NCBI GenBank assembly: GCA_932294295.1
Contig: OW028576.1
Span: 45,917,128 to 45,981,127, forward strand
Direction of reading: 5' to 3'
DNA length: 64,000 nt
From: Alitta virens
Taxonomy: Eukaryota > Annelida > Polychaeta > Phyllodocida > Nereididae
Both the position numbers and the translations under genes were made by a program. Within the stretch, counting starts at the first letter, position 1; each line of letters starts with the position of its first letter. Of this stretch, positions 11,651 through 22,749 are shown piece by piece. Below the pieces are notes generated by a model. It did no database searches, had not been told where the DNA came from, and saw only the letters and a list, made by a program, of their open reading frames with translations.

Positions 11651-12422
11651 TTAGGCCTCTATAAAAGTTGAAATGCCAAAATGAACACGGTTATGTTGCT
11701 GTCCTGAGGATAAAGGTTTCAATAAATATGACCTTGAAGATGCAGTCTTTAAGATTGACTTTAGTCTGGGTGGTGTATCATTGATTGCACTATCTTGTTG
11801 TCTTGGTGATTCTGTTCTAGAATACACTGTTATTGTGTTGAAGGATTGTGTTCTTCTTAATGGCGTCCCCTGCTTCTGTTGGTTAGCCTAGGTTAAGGTT
11901 GATGATTGGTACCTGTGGGAAATTCTTGAGTCCAAATTTACTGTAAATGAGAGTGCATGTGCTAAGTCAAGAGTCTTAGATCCTGAATCATTTGATGGTT
12001 TACTAGGAGATGTAAGTAAAGTCCAGTTATTTGGGGACGCGGCTGGTCTTGCTGAAATAGGGGACCATTTGCTTAATCCTCGTGGTGAAGAAGATGACCT
12101 AGGTTGTGATTTTGCATGTTGTCTTCGCCATCTGTGCTAAGAGCTTATCTAAAGGAGTAGATCGGAGCAGAGGAGGCGCAATGATGTGATCTGGTTGCAA
12201 GGACCTCCATCGACGAACTGTAGGAGGCTCGTTGGTGTTTGATTTCGTTGGTTCAGTATCTGTCTGCAGTAAATCTGTTGGAGATCTTGTGGGTTTCAGT
12301 GCATTAGCATTGGCTGACATGTACCTTGCGATTGTGGACTTTTGGTGCAGGGAAGGACCTGCAAATGGTGATGGAGTAATACTCTTCGTCTTGAGTCCAT
12401 TTTTACTAAAAGTCCTTGGTAT
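11651..12422 (-). pseudogene. Unidentified Ser/Pro-rich gene fragment ending in SILK and RVxF phosphatase-docking motifs
   Basis: Two consecutive minus-strand frames look like one disordered, Ser/Pro/Thr-rich C-terminal region. The upstream part (12,422-12,099) contains RRWRSLQPDHIIAPPLL and TPLDKLLAQM. The downstream part (about 12,130-11,651) contains PRSSSSPRGLSKWSPIS, then an in-frame TAG (11,888-11,890), then GTPLRRTQSF, PPRLKSILKT and, about 20 residues later, HNRVHFG before the stop at 11,651-11,653. SILK followed by RVxF is the classic paired docking site for protein phosphatase 1, seen in KNL1, RIF1 and relatives. A frameshift near 12,115 and the TAG break the frame. It is convergent with the mutarotase gene. 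Identity of the gene is unknown; it may be a decayed copy. Confidence 0.5.
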
Positions 12423-13109
12423 TTACTCTTATAATCCTGTGCTCAGTGTGGTCACTTCAATGTATCCATACAAATAATAAAACCGGGCAAGGTAACACTA
12501 ACACTTCGCCTGACTACAAGGGCTTTTTTTCATGACACATGACTCCCTGTCAGCCCAGTCACGACATTTTTACAGAATTGCAACAGTCCATGTGAGATTC
12601 CTCAGCCAGGTGTCTCATAACTATTCAGTTCCCACTTTAACTATGTGTCTTCATGTGGTTTTTGGGAATTAAAGGCAGCATGGCATGACTAAATGTCAAT
12701 AAAGAGGCGAATCATTGACTTCTTGGTGCCAAGCATTGCAAGTCAGCTCAATGTTTCCAAGTTCAACCGGACTACACATGTCATATAAATGGGACATTGT
12801 ATTGTATATTGATACAAGGTTACGAATATGTTGGCTGTCATTCAAAACTCTTGATGCATAAATATTAAGTTTGTGTAAGATACACTGCAGGGCAACAGTG
12901 GCAATGAGGGGCAGTCATAGGTATAAAGTTGTGACATAAATTACAGAAACTGAGTATTGTATTCTACATGTGTACCTAATAGTGGGTCTTTTACTTGCCC
13001 CAGCATAGGCACATACATGGAAAGGGGCCTCCCTTGTAATGTCTCATTTGCATGAAGTGCCAGGTCTGGGATTGAACCCAGGACCTCCAAATCTGCAATC
13101 TTTACTGCA

Positions 13110-14767
13110 TACAGTATACTGCATAAGTGAGTACACACCCCTTGCAAGGTGGGTTATTCAGCCTCAGCTCACAAAATATTAGAAATACAGGGAATTTGCT
13201 GCAACAAAATCTTTGTCTGGCAACATATAACTGTTTCGCAAAGAATGATCACAATTGCTTATATCAACAGTTCATATTATGTAATAGTTTATAATACAGT
13301 CAGTGCAAAACTGAGTACACACCAAAAATAACAATTTATCATGTTGCTATTTAACCAGATTAAAGTTTACAGTTTATCAAATACTTAATAAGAGATGTTT
13401 GATGAAGCGTTCCACCCAATTAATCTGAATTAAGATACCCTTAAGTTGTATAATAGGTCAAATTACCTTAAACAGTCATCTTCAAAGTGATATGACAACA
13501 ATGGCACCACATGGGACTGAGATTTCTTGTCAAATAAGGAAAAGAATAGTCACACTGCATAAGAAGAGGCACAGTTACCAGAAAATAAGCAATGCTTTGG
13601 AAATAAGCCGAAACACAGTGGCTAAAGTGATTCAGAGATTCAAGAAAAATGGAGAGGTGCTAAACATGAAGCGGTCAGGTCGTCCCAGGAAGTTGACTCC
13701 AAGGGATGAGCGACATCTGGGGAGATCCTTGGAAAAAAAACAGAAAAGCAAGTACTGTGGAGCTTGCAAAAGCTCTTGAAAGTCAAGTTGGGGTGACTGT
13801 GTCCACTGATACGATAAGGCGCACAGTGCATAGAATGGGACTGTATGGCTACCGACCTCGAAGGAAGCCCTTGCTCCAGCCAAGACACAAGCAGGATCGC
13901 ATGGCTTCTGCTACAACAAACCAGAGCAAGGATGTAAACTTTTGGAATAAAGTCCTGTGGTCTGATGAGACCAAAATCAACCGGTTTGGGTCTGATGGCA
14001 TCCAGTGGGTTTGCAGACGTCCAGGTGATGAGTACAATGAAAAGTGCATGGTACCCACAGTGAAACACGGTGGTGGCAGTGTCCTCTTATGGGGTTGTAT
14101 GAGCTCTGCAGGTGTTGGAGAACTCCATTTCATTGATGGCATTATGGATTCTAATATGTATTGCCATATTCTCAAGGAAAAGATGCTACCTTCCCTCCAT
14201 GCCCTTGGTCGTGGGGCCATATTTCAACAAGACAATGACCCAAAACATACTTCAAAGTTCACCACTGAGTTCCTGACAAAACACAAGGTGAAGAAACTTG
14301 ATTGGCCTAGCATGTCTCCAGATCTGAACCCAATAGAGCACCTGTGGGGTGTTTTGAAAAGGAAAGTGGAGCAACACAGGCCCAAAAGTATCAATGCCTT
14401 GAAAGAGGTCATCCTTGAGGAATGGAGGAAAATTGATGCTTCAGTATGCCTTGAACTTGTCCATTCAATGCCTAGGAGGATTGATGCAGTGCTGAGAAAC
14501 AAGGGTGGACACACTAAATACTAAGACACTATACTTACCTTTACTTTATGTTACAGTGTACTCATTTTTGCTTTGTCTTTATTTTAAACCATTTATATAA
14601 TATGAACTGTTGATCTAACCAATTGTGATTATAATTTGTGAAATAGTTTTTTGTTGTTAGATAAAGGTTTTGTTGCAGCAAATTCCTTGTATCTCTTATA
14701 TTTTCTGAGCTGAGGCTGAAAAACCAACCTTGCAAGAGGTGTGTACTCACTTATGTAGTATACTGTA
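13110..14767 (+). mobile_element. Tc1-type transposon, complete, TA target duplication
   Basis: Element 13,112-14,765 (1,654 bp) flanked by TA at 13,110-13,111 and 14,766-14,767. Its inverted terminal repeats begin CAGTATACTGCATAAGTGAG and CAGTATACTACATAAGTGAG and continue for about 100 bp with only scattered mismatches. Size, termini, TA duplication and the DD34E transposase are all standard for Tc1/mariner. The close match between the termini and the near-intact gene argue for a fairly young insertion. Confidence 0.97.
13492..14524 (+). pseudogene. Tc1 transposase, one-base frameshift
   Basis: The N-terminal part (13,492 to about 13,740) carries the paired-type DNA-binding region with helix-turn-helix (SYQKISNALEISRNTVAKV) and the GRPRKLTP linker. 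The C-terminal part (13,741-14,524, the other frame) has the catalytic triad: Asp in LWSDETKI, Asp in FQQDNDPKHT, and Glu in SPDLNPIEHLWG, spaced as DD34E. The frames are separated by one extra A in the run of eight at 13,733-13,740; everything else is open to the TAA at 14,522. Allowing for it, the length is about 344 residues, normal for Tc1. The lesion is in a homopolymer, so sequencing error is a real alternative to inactivation. Confidence 0.95.
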
Positions 14768-16099
14768 AGCACTATGAGCTGTCACATTGATATTTTGGTG
14801 TCACTAAATTTGAACTAAAAAAGTCATTAGGCAATATTTACCAAATTTTTATTAGATAAATGACTTATTTAACAGCTCACAACTCATCACTGCTTATCTT
14901 CTTCCTTATCAAGATAACAAGTCCATCTCCTGGTTGCAGGGTTAACTTTTTGAAATCTGCAGTGTCTCTCTCTTTAAAATTGGAATCTGGGGTCACCAGT
15001 ACAATCTAACCCTTCTTGGTGTCTCCCAAACAGCCTGAGTAGTCATTGGTGGATGCTTTGAAACCAAAATTAAGGATAACCATGCAGACAGCATTGCTGT
15101 CTTCGCGTTTGTAAGACAGGATATCATCGTTCCCAACGCCGCAGTATTCCAAAGCGTTGTTCTGGAATGCAGGTTTGCGTCTCAGGAATGCAACTGCAAG
15201 GTATATCAGAAGGCTTGAACGGCCAGAGGGAGAGTTTTTCTGCACCTGTTGAAAAAATATGACACATATTTTATGTAATGCCATTTAAACCAAAATTGAT
15301 TTGAGGGGAAAAGACATTTGACTGGGTTAGTGTCCTTGAAGATCTTTCACTCAAAAAGCAAGCTTGACTCAATGAGACCCTGTAGCCAACCGTACATATA
15401 AGTAATCAGGGTTTGCAACCAAGTCTTTTCTGCTCGGGAAAATCCTGCATTTTTCTGGTCATTCCACTGCATTGGAGCACGGCAAGGATTTCTCGAGCAC
15501 TTACGATACCTGTCCTAAATAAAATAATACAAAATTCATGCAGGTGACACAAGTTTAGATTAGTCTGTTTCGAGAAGGAATGAATTATTCTTAAGTTTGA
15601 TCAGTTGTTTTTATTGTCTCGGTGCTGTTGGTCAGATGATTTAGCAAATTAATTTGAACCTGGGACCTTCAGAGGAGCTAGTAAATATCCAATATATATT
15701 CTCTGATCAGCTGCTAACAACCAATCAGATTGCAGGAATACCAGTCAATATTAGGCTATGTTGCATGATCGCCAGTTTTTAATAACTGTTTAGTTATTAT
15801 AAATTACGATTTTAAGGAATAAAGTACTCCTGTCAAGCCATCCCTGATATTTGTTAAACAATTAAAGTTGCATTCTGAATATGCAGAATAAATAATGTTT
15901 GGAACAATACTTGTTCTTTTTTTTTTTTTGGCCTCATTTACCTTTCAGCAGTTCATCAAGTGTAGTCAATTGTGAAATGTTTAGTCGCCGTTTTGTGGGA
16001 TTCAGAAAGAGTATAATGTCATCAACTTCGCCTCGTGCAATATACATTTGTTGTACTCTTTCCTCATCCCACAAAACTGCATGTTGCACTCCGCATTCT

Positions 16100-16280
16100 G
16101 ATTGGTTGGAGCAAGGGGATCACAAGCAGCGGTATTTCTAGTGTATTTTAATGTACAATTGATGCCTTATGACATTTATATTTTAATGAATTTTAACTTC
16201 TTGTTTTAAGCAAGTTGCATTTATTGAATCAAATGGCAACACAAATCTTGCACTGAAAAGCAAATTGAGAGATACCTGAA
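16100..16280 (+). repeat. Dispersed repeat shared with 51,700-51,890
   Basis: Both places share the order ATTGGTTGGAG/ATTGGCTGAAG, then AGTRTATTTTAATGTA, then the TTATTGAAT and CTGAAAAGCAAA blocks. It occupies an intron of the GH13 pseudogene here and an intron of the arrestin gene there. Class unknown. Confidence 0.6.
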
Positions 16281-16780
16281 GAAGGCCGACTTAGGCAGTA
16301 GTCACAGTTTGAGGTGTTCTCTGGAAATAACCTTTTTGATTTATATTACCTCTTTTAAACCTGTGTTTTGCAAAAGTGGTTCGTCTTTGTGATAGTGATT
16401 TTCCCACAAGAAATGAATCGCATCCACACGGAGGCCCTCTACTCCCAAACTCAACCAGAATCTTAACACATCCTGGGAGAGAATGATAAAATTATTATTG
16501 ACAATATTTAGTAGGAACCCTGCTGCTAAGACTGCCCTTGGAAATTTCTGAAGTGATGACATCAATAAAATCCCAGAACATCAATTTGATGATGTTATAA
16601 TTCTGGGATTTTTATTCCATTTTAATCACAGGTTTTGGACCATTATTCATTTATGCCTAGGTACCCATATTTAAATATTATTAATATCAAAGACATGATT
16701 AATTATCAAAAAAAAAAAAACTTTCATCTCCTCCCTGACTTTCTCATTCTTGTAACTTAGGTCTGGTTGTTCCTTGACGT

Positions 16781-16926
16781 TAATGGCCAATTGTGCTAAA
16801 TTGCGTTTTTATCATGCGTTTGGATAAACGCATGGTTTTTTCCTTATTATAATTAGCTTAAAACCATGCATTTTCCATACGTTTATCCTTCTCATGGAAA
16901 ACGCACGTGGCACATTTGGCCATGTA
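16781..16926. mobile_element. Short MITE inserted inside a GH13 exon
   Basis: A 142-bp near-palindrome at 16,783-16,924 whose ends read ATGGCCAATTGTGC and, on the reverse strand, CATGGCCAAATGTGC, flanked by TA on both sides. Coding sequence of the GH13 exon is recognisable on each side of it, so it is an insertion into an exon. TA duplication suggests a Tc1/mariner-driven MITE. Confidence 0.75.
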
Positions 16927-17827
16927 GGCGTGGTAATAGAACTGTCATCTTTTCTCTACCCACTCCCAGGTGGGACCACCAAAGATGCTAAGCTGAGCAA
17001 ATGAGTTTAAATAAATGAGTTTAAATATACATTAGTCATGATGTTGACAAAAAATATTGCAGCTTGATATAACAAAATGAAATGATACTTACCCAGTTAT
17101 TAGGAGGTGCTCTTGTACCATCACTCCAAACATAATAATCTGCATAAGGATTGTCCTTGTCATCCTTCTTAGAAGCCTTGAACCAGCTATGAAGATCACT
17201 GGTGTGGTTTGGGACGAAGTCCATGATGACTTGTATGCCTGATGACAACAATTAATAATATGTAAGGAACATTTATGAAAATCAAAATCGTCCATGAAAA
17301 ATTATTTAGACAAACTACCACTTAATCTTTTGTAAATTGCATTGCCTTTGTTAGTTGTCTGCAATATTTAAGTAATCACAAAAGTGGTTGCACTGAACAA
17401 AATACTGAAAGATAAATGGAAAAGTATTGTAAAAAGGATTTATGAATGTTTGTGTTGCTTACATTCATACAGTTTATTTAACATATATGTCATTAATTTT
17501 TTTCATTTATTTTTAATGAGGGACATCTGGTCATGTAGGGGATGAGTAGACAATAAGAAAAAGAAAGCAAAGAAAAAAGAAAAAAATTGATTCCAGTTGA
17601 CCTCTGGTTATATATTTGAGCCTGGTTGCATAGGTCTGAGCAGATGACCGTGTGTCATTTATTGAAACACTTCTGTAGCTGTCACCGAAACCTCATAGAA
17701 CAGAGTGGTAATTATCCTGCAAAAAACGGTTATCAATATCATTTCAATTCATACAGTAGTGAGTGACATATTTCCATTACCTCTCCTATAAGCATCTTCT
17801 ATTAAATCCCTGAAGTGTCCCAGGTCC

Positions 17828-18775
17828 CCAAAAATTTTAATATAGAGGCACTTGATATTATATTAAATTATATAAGGAAATATGAAAAATCCATATTTCT
17901 GTCAATAAAATAATTATAAAATACTAAGGTGTTTTACAATGTATATAATTCTTATGAATGATCATCTTGACAATATTCTGAGTATATTAAAAAAAAGGCA
18001 GGGTTAACGTTCAAATTTATTTTGTTGCGACCACTTGAACACTTTGGTAAAGGCTCTCCCCCAGAATATAAATTTACTACCCCAGAAATTCACCACAGTA
18101 AATACTTTTTATACTTTAAAAGAGTACATGTGGTAATGTTTGCAGCAGAAATTAATTAACATAAAGGTCTTTTATCATGCATAAGGTAACGTAAATCACC
18201 AGCCAAAGAAAGACATAAATAGGTCAATAAACTCATCTGGTCAGACAGGCACATGCAACAAAACTAATATAAAAAAAGTAAATGAGAAATTTCACATAAC
18301 ACATGTTATTTATTCAGACAGATGGACATAACCCATTCTAACATTCAAACATCATTTCCAAAATATCCACAAGGTGTCCTCACTCTACCATGCCCAATCA
18401 TCTGTAATAGTGAAGTTCTCTAAGACCTCCTTTCTTGTACTGGCAGGGTCTAATATCACCAGTGCCGTGCATATATGCCCTAGGACAGGCATATATATGC
18501 ATGCCATTTTCAGACGAGCTAAAGGGAGTTCACACTGTCACGTACAAAACCTACAAGTGACCATGTAGGTAAAAAAAGGGCTGTACGAAGTGCTCACTCG
18601 TGGCTGTCAATCTCGTATAAATTCTTTCCATAAATAAGATTTAATATCTATAATAAATAGGACTAAGTATTGAACAAAATAGTAAATTAGACTTAATATT
18701 TTGTATGCATAAGAAGACCTTGTGGTCCATTATTACACTAATGTGAAATTGGCCAAATGCAAACAGCTAATTACA
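17828..18775 (-). repeat. Dispersed repeat B/C/D, right copy
   Basis: Reverse-orientation partner of 3,713-5,195, shorter because most of the TACG-rich island is missing (only about 18,530-18,640 matches it). Its edge at 17,828 coincides with the abrupt loss of the GH13 exon reading frame, which indicates that it inserted into, or was joined to, that exon. Confidence 0.8.
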
Positions 18776-20699
18776 ATACATCATTTCACATTAACATTCA
18801 TGCGTCCATTACTAACACGCATGTGTCATTTGAAGATTTCTTTTTTACATTTAAGTTATTGATAGGCCTATTCAACAACTCATTAAAGAAAAGAAAAGTA
18901 CAGCTGTAGTTCTACTTGTAAGAGCTTATTTACAAAAAAGTCATTGTAAATGTTCACCGCAAAATACAGGCATAAGTTAGCCACTAATATAACAGTAAGT
19001 AAAACAACAATAACAATAAATACGCTTCAAGTCAAAATACAACCTGCTCTTGGGCTATCAAAATGCCCATAATAAAAACACTCATAATAAAACCATGTGT
19101 AATTATCATTATTGCAGATCTGCCATGCTGTCAATATCACTTTTAAAAATTATATTGCATGATAACAGCAAAAAATTCCATAACTGCGATCCGTCTTCAT
19201 CCGTAGATCATGCCAGTGTTGAAATGCTATTATTAGTATCCTAAGCTCTATAGAGTGTGAAGACTTAATGACAGGCTATTTCATGATTTGATGGTATCAG
19301 AACCCCTCCCTGCTGGGCATTCAAGACGTTAGGGCCATTACACATGCACTGGTACGAGTCTCTGTATGAATGAATGGGTTAAGACTTACTAAATAGTTTA
19401 GGAAAGTTTCTCCTTCAAGCCGATGTGTAGAGAAAACCATCTCCTGTATCCACACAGTTATTAATTTAGTTTATTAGTTTATTAGTTATGATGTGCTTGT
19501 CATGTTTTGGACTTTAAGAGTGAAATGTTTTTATTAGCGGCTTGTATTTTTTTTATTGTGTATGTGGATTTTAAACACGTATTTATAGTTAACTTGGTGG
19601 CTGGAACCTTGATTATTGAAATTTTATTGCTTTCTATATTTACATTAATGTCTCTTTCATGTTATCTTTTAACTGAATGACATATGTATCACTTATGATA
19701 TTTTACATGTCAATAAAATCTATATATATATATACTAAACCTGAGAAATAATAGTTTTACCTCCCAAGGCTATACAGTGTAAGACAGGCAGAAAACAAGC
19801 TCCCAGTGTATATTAATTCCTAAGATCTCAAAAAGTTCCCATTGCAAACTACCTGGCCAGTTTTCTGGAACCTTGCAACAGAGTATTTTATTTATTTCTT
19901 GAATAACGTGGCAGCGTCATGAAATTTGGTCACAAAATTTGTGCTCAAACATGCACGTGCCTACTTTACATTTCCACTTACATGTATCTTACATTTTATG
20001 TAATCAGCTTTCTACTACGAGAAAAATTAAAAATATAAGAATAATAATATCTACAATAACAATATAAACTTTCCTATGGAAGTTTATTATTACCAGACCA
20101 GGTAACTTGTCTGACAAAGCAGATTGATGCATAGGAAAATGTTATCAACCTATTTGACAGCATGGCAGATTTGTAATTATAGAACATATGTACAATGAAA
20201 TAAAATTAATAAATATATGAATACCATCTGAATAGTTATCATGCAAGGATGTGGTATGAGTTTCACTTTCAAAGACCTTTCAGTCCACTAGTTACACATC
20301 ACCTTTGAAGGCTCTTATAATTAAAAAAAAATTACAACAGCATCATTATAATACGAAAAAACACTGACATTAAATGGAACATTAAACCATCATAAAGTAT
20401 ATACACCATAACAGCAGTGAAAATTGGAAAGTCAAACATTCCACAGTATGACTGGCCACACAAGCTCATATTATATCTGAGCATCTTGACTCAGGCCTGG
20501 ATTATTCATTGATTTTTCTTAACCGATGAATCAGGCTTTGGCCAGCTTGTCAAAGATATTTAAGGCCTAGTGCAAAAATAATGAAGCCTATGATATCCAA
20601 AGTATTCTCATCAAATACAGCAATACTACTAATTCTAAGTGTTAATATTGATTTTTACATTATATTTGCAAGATGTTGAAAGTATTCTCTGAAAATGTG
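18776..20699. other. No gene recognised
   Basis: AT-rich DNA without long frames or recognised families. A short stretch near 20,560-20,590 (GTGCAAAAATAATGAAGCC) echoes part of repeat A. A short TA run lies near 19,720. Confidence 0.4.
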
Positions 20700-22083
20700 A
20701 GGCTAATCAGTTTACCGATTTTCATTCTATAACCAAATGAACAGAAAAATGGCGTTTTTTACCATTTTTAGTGAGACATTTTGAATTCGGTGAAATACCA
20801 TATTATTGATGAATTTCCATAATTCGTGCTAATAATTCAATATTTCAAACTAACATTTTCTAATGTATATTTAGTGTAGTTGTCTAAACTAAAAGAAAAT
20901 TTGGAATTTTTTCCTAGCTCTGCCTGCTCACTGTACACAAGAGACTCTCCATACTAAACATGAGAAAATTTCCTCATTTAATGTATCATCGAAGAAATTA
21001 CACAGGTAATCTGGTACATAAATTGCTGAAATTTTGCTGAAAGATAGTGATACTAGTTGTGAAAATATTAAATCCAACTTTTTCCCTGTGACACTGATAT
21101 GTATGAATTGGAGGGATGATTATTTTGCACAAATTTATTCATAGCATACCAGACTATTGTCGCCGTTCCTTATGTTTACAGGTTAGTGAGAGCCCAACAA
21201 AAATACAAATGGGTCTCCTGAGCGTTATGCCTAATTGTCAATGTTCTGAAATTCTCTGACCAACCAAATAAACTAAACATTCTTTCACAAAAAATTAAAT
21301 TAACGGACTGCACCACCGGTATGCTTGTGTTATAGGCCAATTAGAACAATGATATAATGAATTTGCAGCTTCTACAAATGGGATATTAAATGATTGTTGA
21401 ATTGTGTTAATTTTTAGATTGAGCGTTAACCCAGAGCAGACAAACGTAATAATGAAAAAATTAAACTTAGAATAGTAATAATATGAAAATTGCAGTTATT
21501 AAGAAGGTTGCTAGTTTTTATGAAGTAATAACTTAAAATATCGCAAAATATAACGCTTGGGACATGTCACAGTTTGGCTTCATTATTTTTGCACCAGGCC
21601 CTAAGGTGTTTTTCTTGCAGAAAATAAGCAGGGATCTCTCCCAATTTGAAAATGATTAGCCACAGTTGGATAGATTTACAGTAAATGGTCATCTGAAAGT
21701 TAGCCACAAATGATGAAGTACATAATTAGATTAGCCACATGGCTATTGGGTTAGCATAATGCTACATGGCTACTGCTGGAGAGAATCCTGAATAAGGGAC
21801 CTTAAGTCTTGACAGTAATAAACCCTAGTTAGAGCATTTACTTGATCATGCTACGAACATCATCCACAAACTACTTCCTCCTCTTTTGAACAGCTCTGCC
21901 GATCACATGCTGGGGCATGCTTCCGTTTTTATGGACCAACAACAGATACTGTTGCAGCACTATTTGCTGTAAAATTGGAGTGTTGAGAAAGTTCCAATTT
22001 AACCAGGTTCTTCTGGAATTGAAATATTACAACTGAAATAATGATCTAACTGTTATACATAGGATGCACACAAAGCAGGCTAG
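20700..22083 (-). repeat. Dispersed repeat A, right copy
   Basis: Inverted relative to 1-1,620. It holds the pre-insertion (empty) version of the SINE target near 21,410-21,425 and an additional segment of about 100 bp near 20,870-20,970 absent from the left copy. Confidence 0.85.
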
Positions 22084-22749
22084 AGGAATGACACATACAT
22101 TATGGGGATGGGCCAATAATAAGAGGCGTAAGCATCAGTGTGCTATGTAATTGATGTAGTTTGAAGTCACTTTGTATGAAGTAACTTTCAACACCTGATG
22201 TATTAGAGCGCATATACTGTGCCTGCTTTTGACAGCTCGATGCCTGCCAGCCAGCATTTAAGATTGAGAAATTTGAAGAAGAACATGAAAATGCTAGGAT
22301 ATAAAATTATATAGATTGGCAGTAAAAAAAAGCAATTCCAGTAATGTAACACCCTATTTTGTAAGATATGAAAATTCCATTTCTTTGTCGAAATTTATGA
22401 GCCTAAATCATGGTACTCTGGACTTATTTTCATGCAAAAAGATGAAATTGAACAAATAATTAAGACAGAAATTCAAGAAATGGTAATTGCATGAACATAG
22501 TCATCATCCTAAGTCATACAACGATGAATCAACCACAGCTGGATGCCGCTATTTGGCAAAACTGAATAAAAATATGTTTAAACCAAGTGGCTTCCAGTTA
22601 GCATTATTAACAGGAGGCCGGCTTTTAATTAAAATAGAGAAGAAAATAAAAAAATTGCATCAGTGATTTTTCATAACTGATGAATCAGGCTTTCATCTAG
22701 CTCAGCCAAAAGGCTTCTAATAGACACAACTTGGTATACAGCTGGGGTA

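Larger units (their letters stand above)
12950..14785 (-). mobile_element. tRNA-derived SINE (family B), interrupted by the Tc1 element
   Basis: 12,985-13,095 matches 59,843-59,975 (shared core TCTTTTACTTGCC...CAGCATAG) and has a B-box on the minus strand at 13,068-13,086. The expected A-box end is cut at 13,110; its remainder (CACTATGAGCTGTCA) resumes at about 14,770, immediately after the Tc1 element. A further partial copy is at about 15,655-15,700. The Tc1 insertion is therefore younger than the SINE. Confidence 0.7.
14877..17827 (-). pseudogene. GH13 alpha-glucosidase / SLC3A1 (rBAT)-like pseudogene
   Basis: Exons run downward on the minus strand. 17,827-17,781 (DLGHFRDLIEDAYRR, cut at its 5' side by a repeat); 17,238-17,093 (GIQVIMDFVPNHTSD ... 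APPNNW, GH13 region I with NH); 16,992-16,925 resuming at about 16,782-16,733 (LSIFGGPTWEWVEKR ... KEQPDLSYKNEKVREEM); 16,472-16,350 (GLRVDAIHFL, region II with the nucleophile Asp); 15,514 to about 15,370 (PCRAPMQWNDQKNAGFS); 15,245-14,877 (C-terminal beta domain). These match maltase/rBAT-type GH13 proteins. Lesions: TGA after EKR, a MITE within the third exon, a frameshift after EKTW, TAG at 15,006-15,008, and no exon for the other catalytic residues. The N-terminus, including any membrane anchor, is missing. Confidence 0.88.

Noticed and set aside
1..22083. A single 22-kb palindromic duplication
   Set aside because: Only the repeat families match in inverted orientation; the DNA between them does not.
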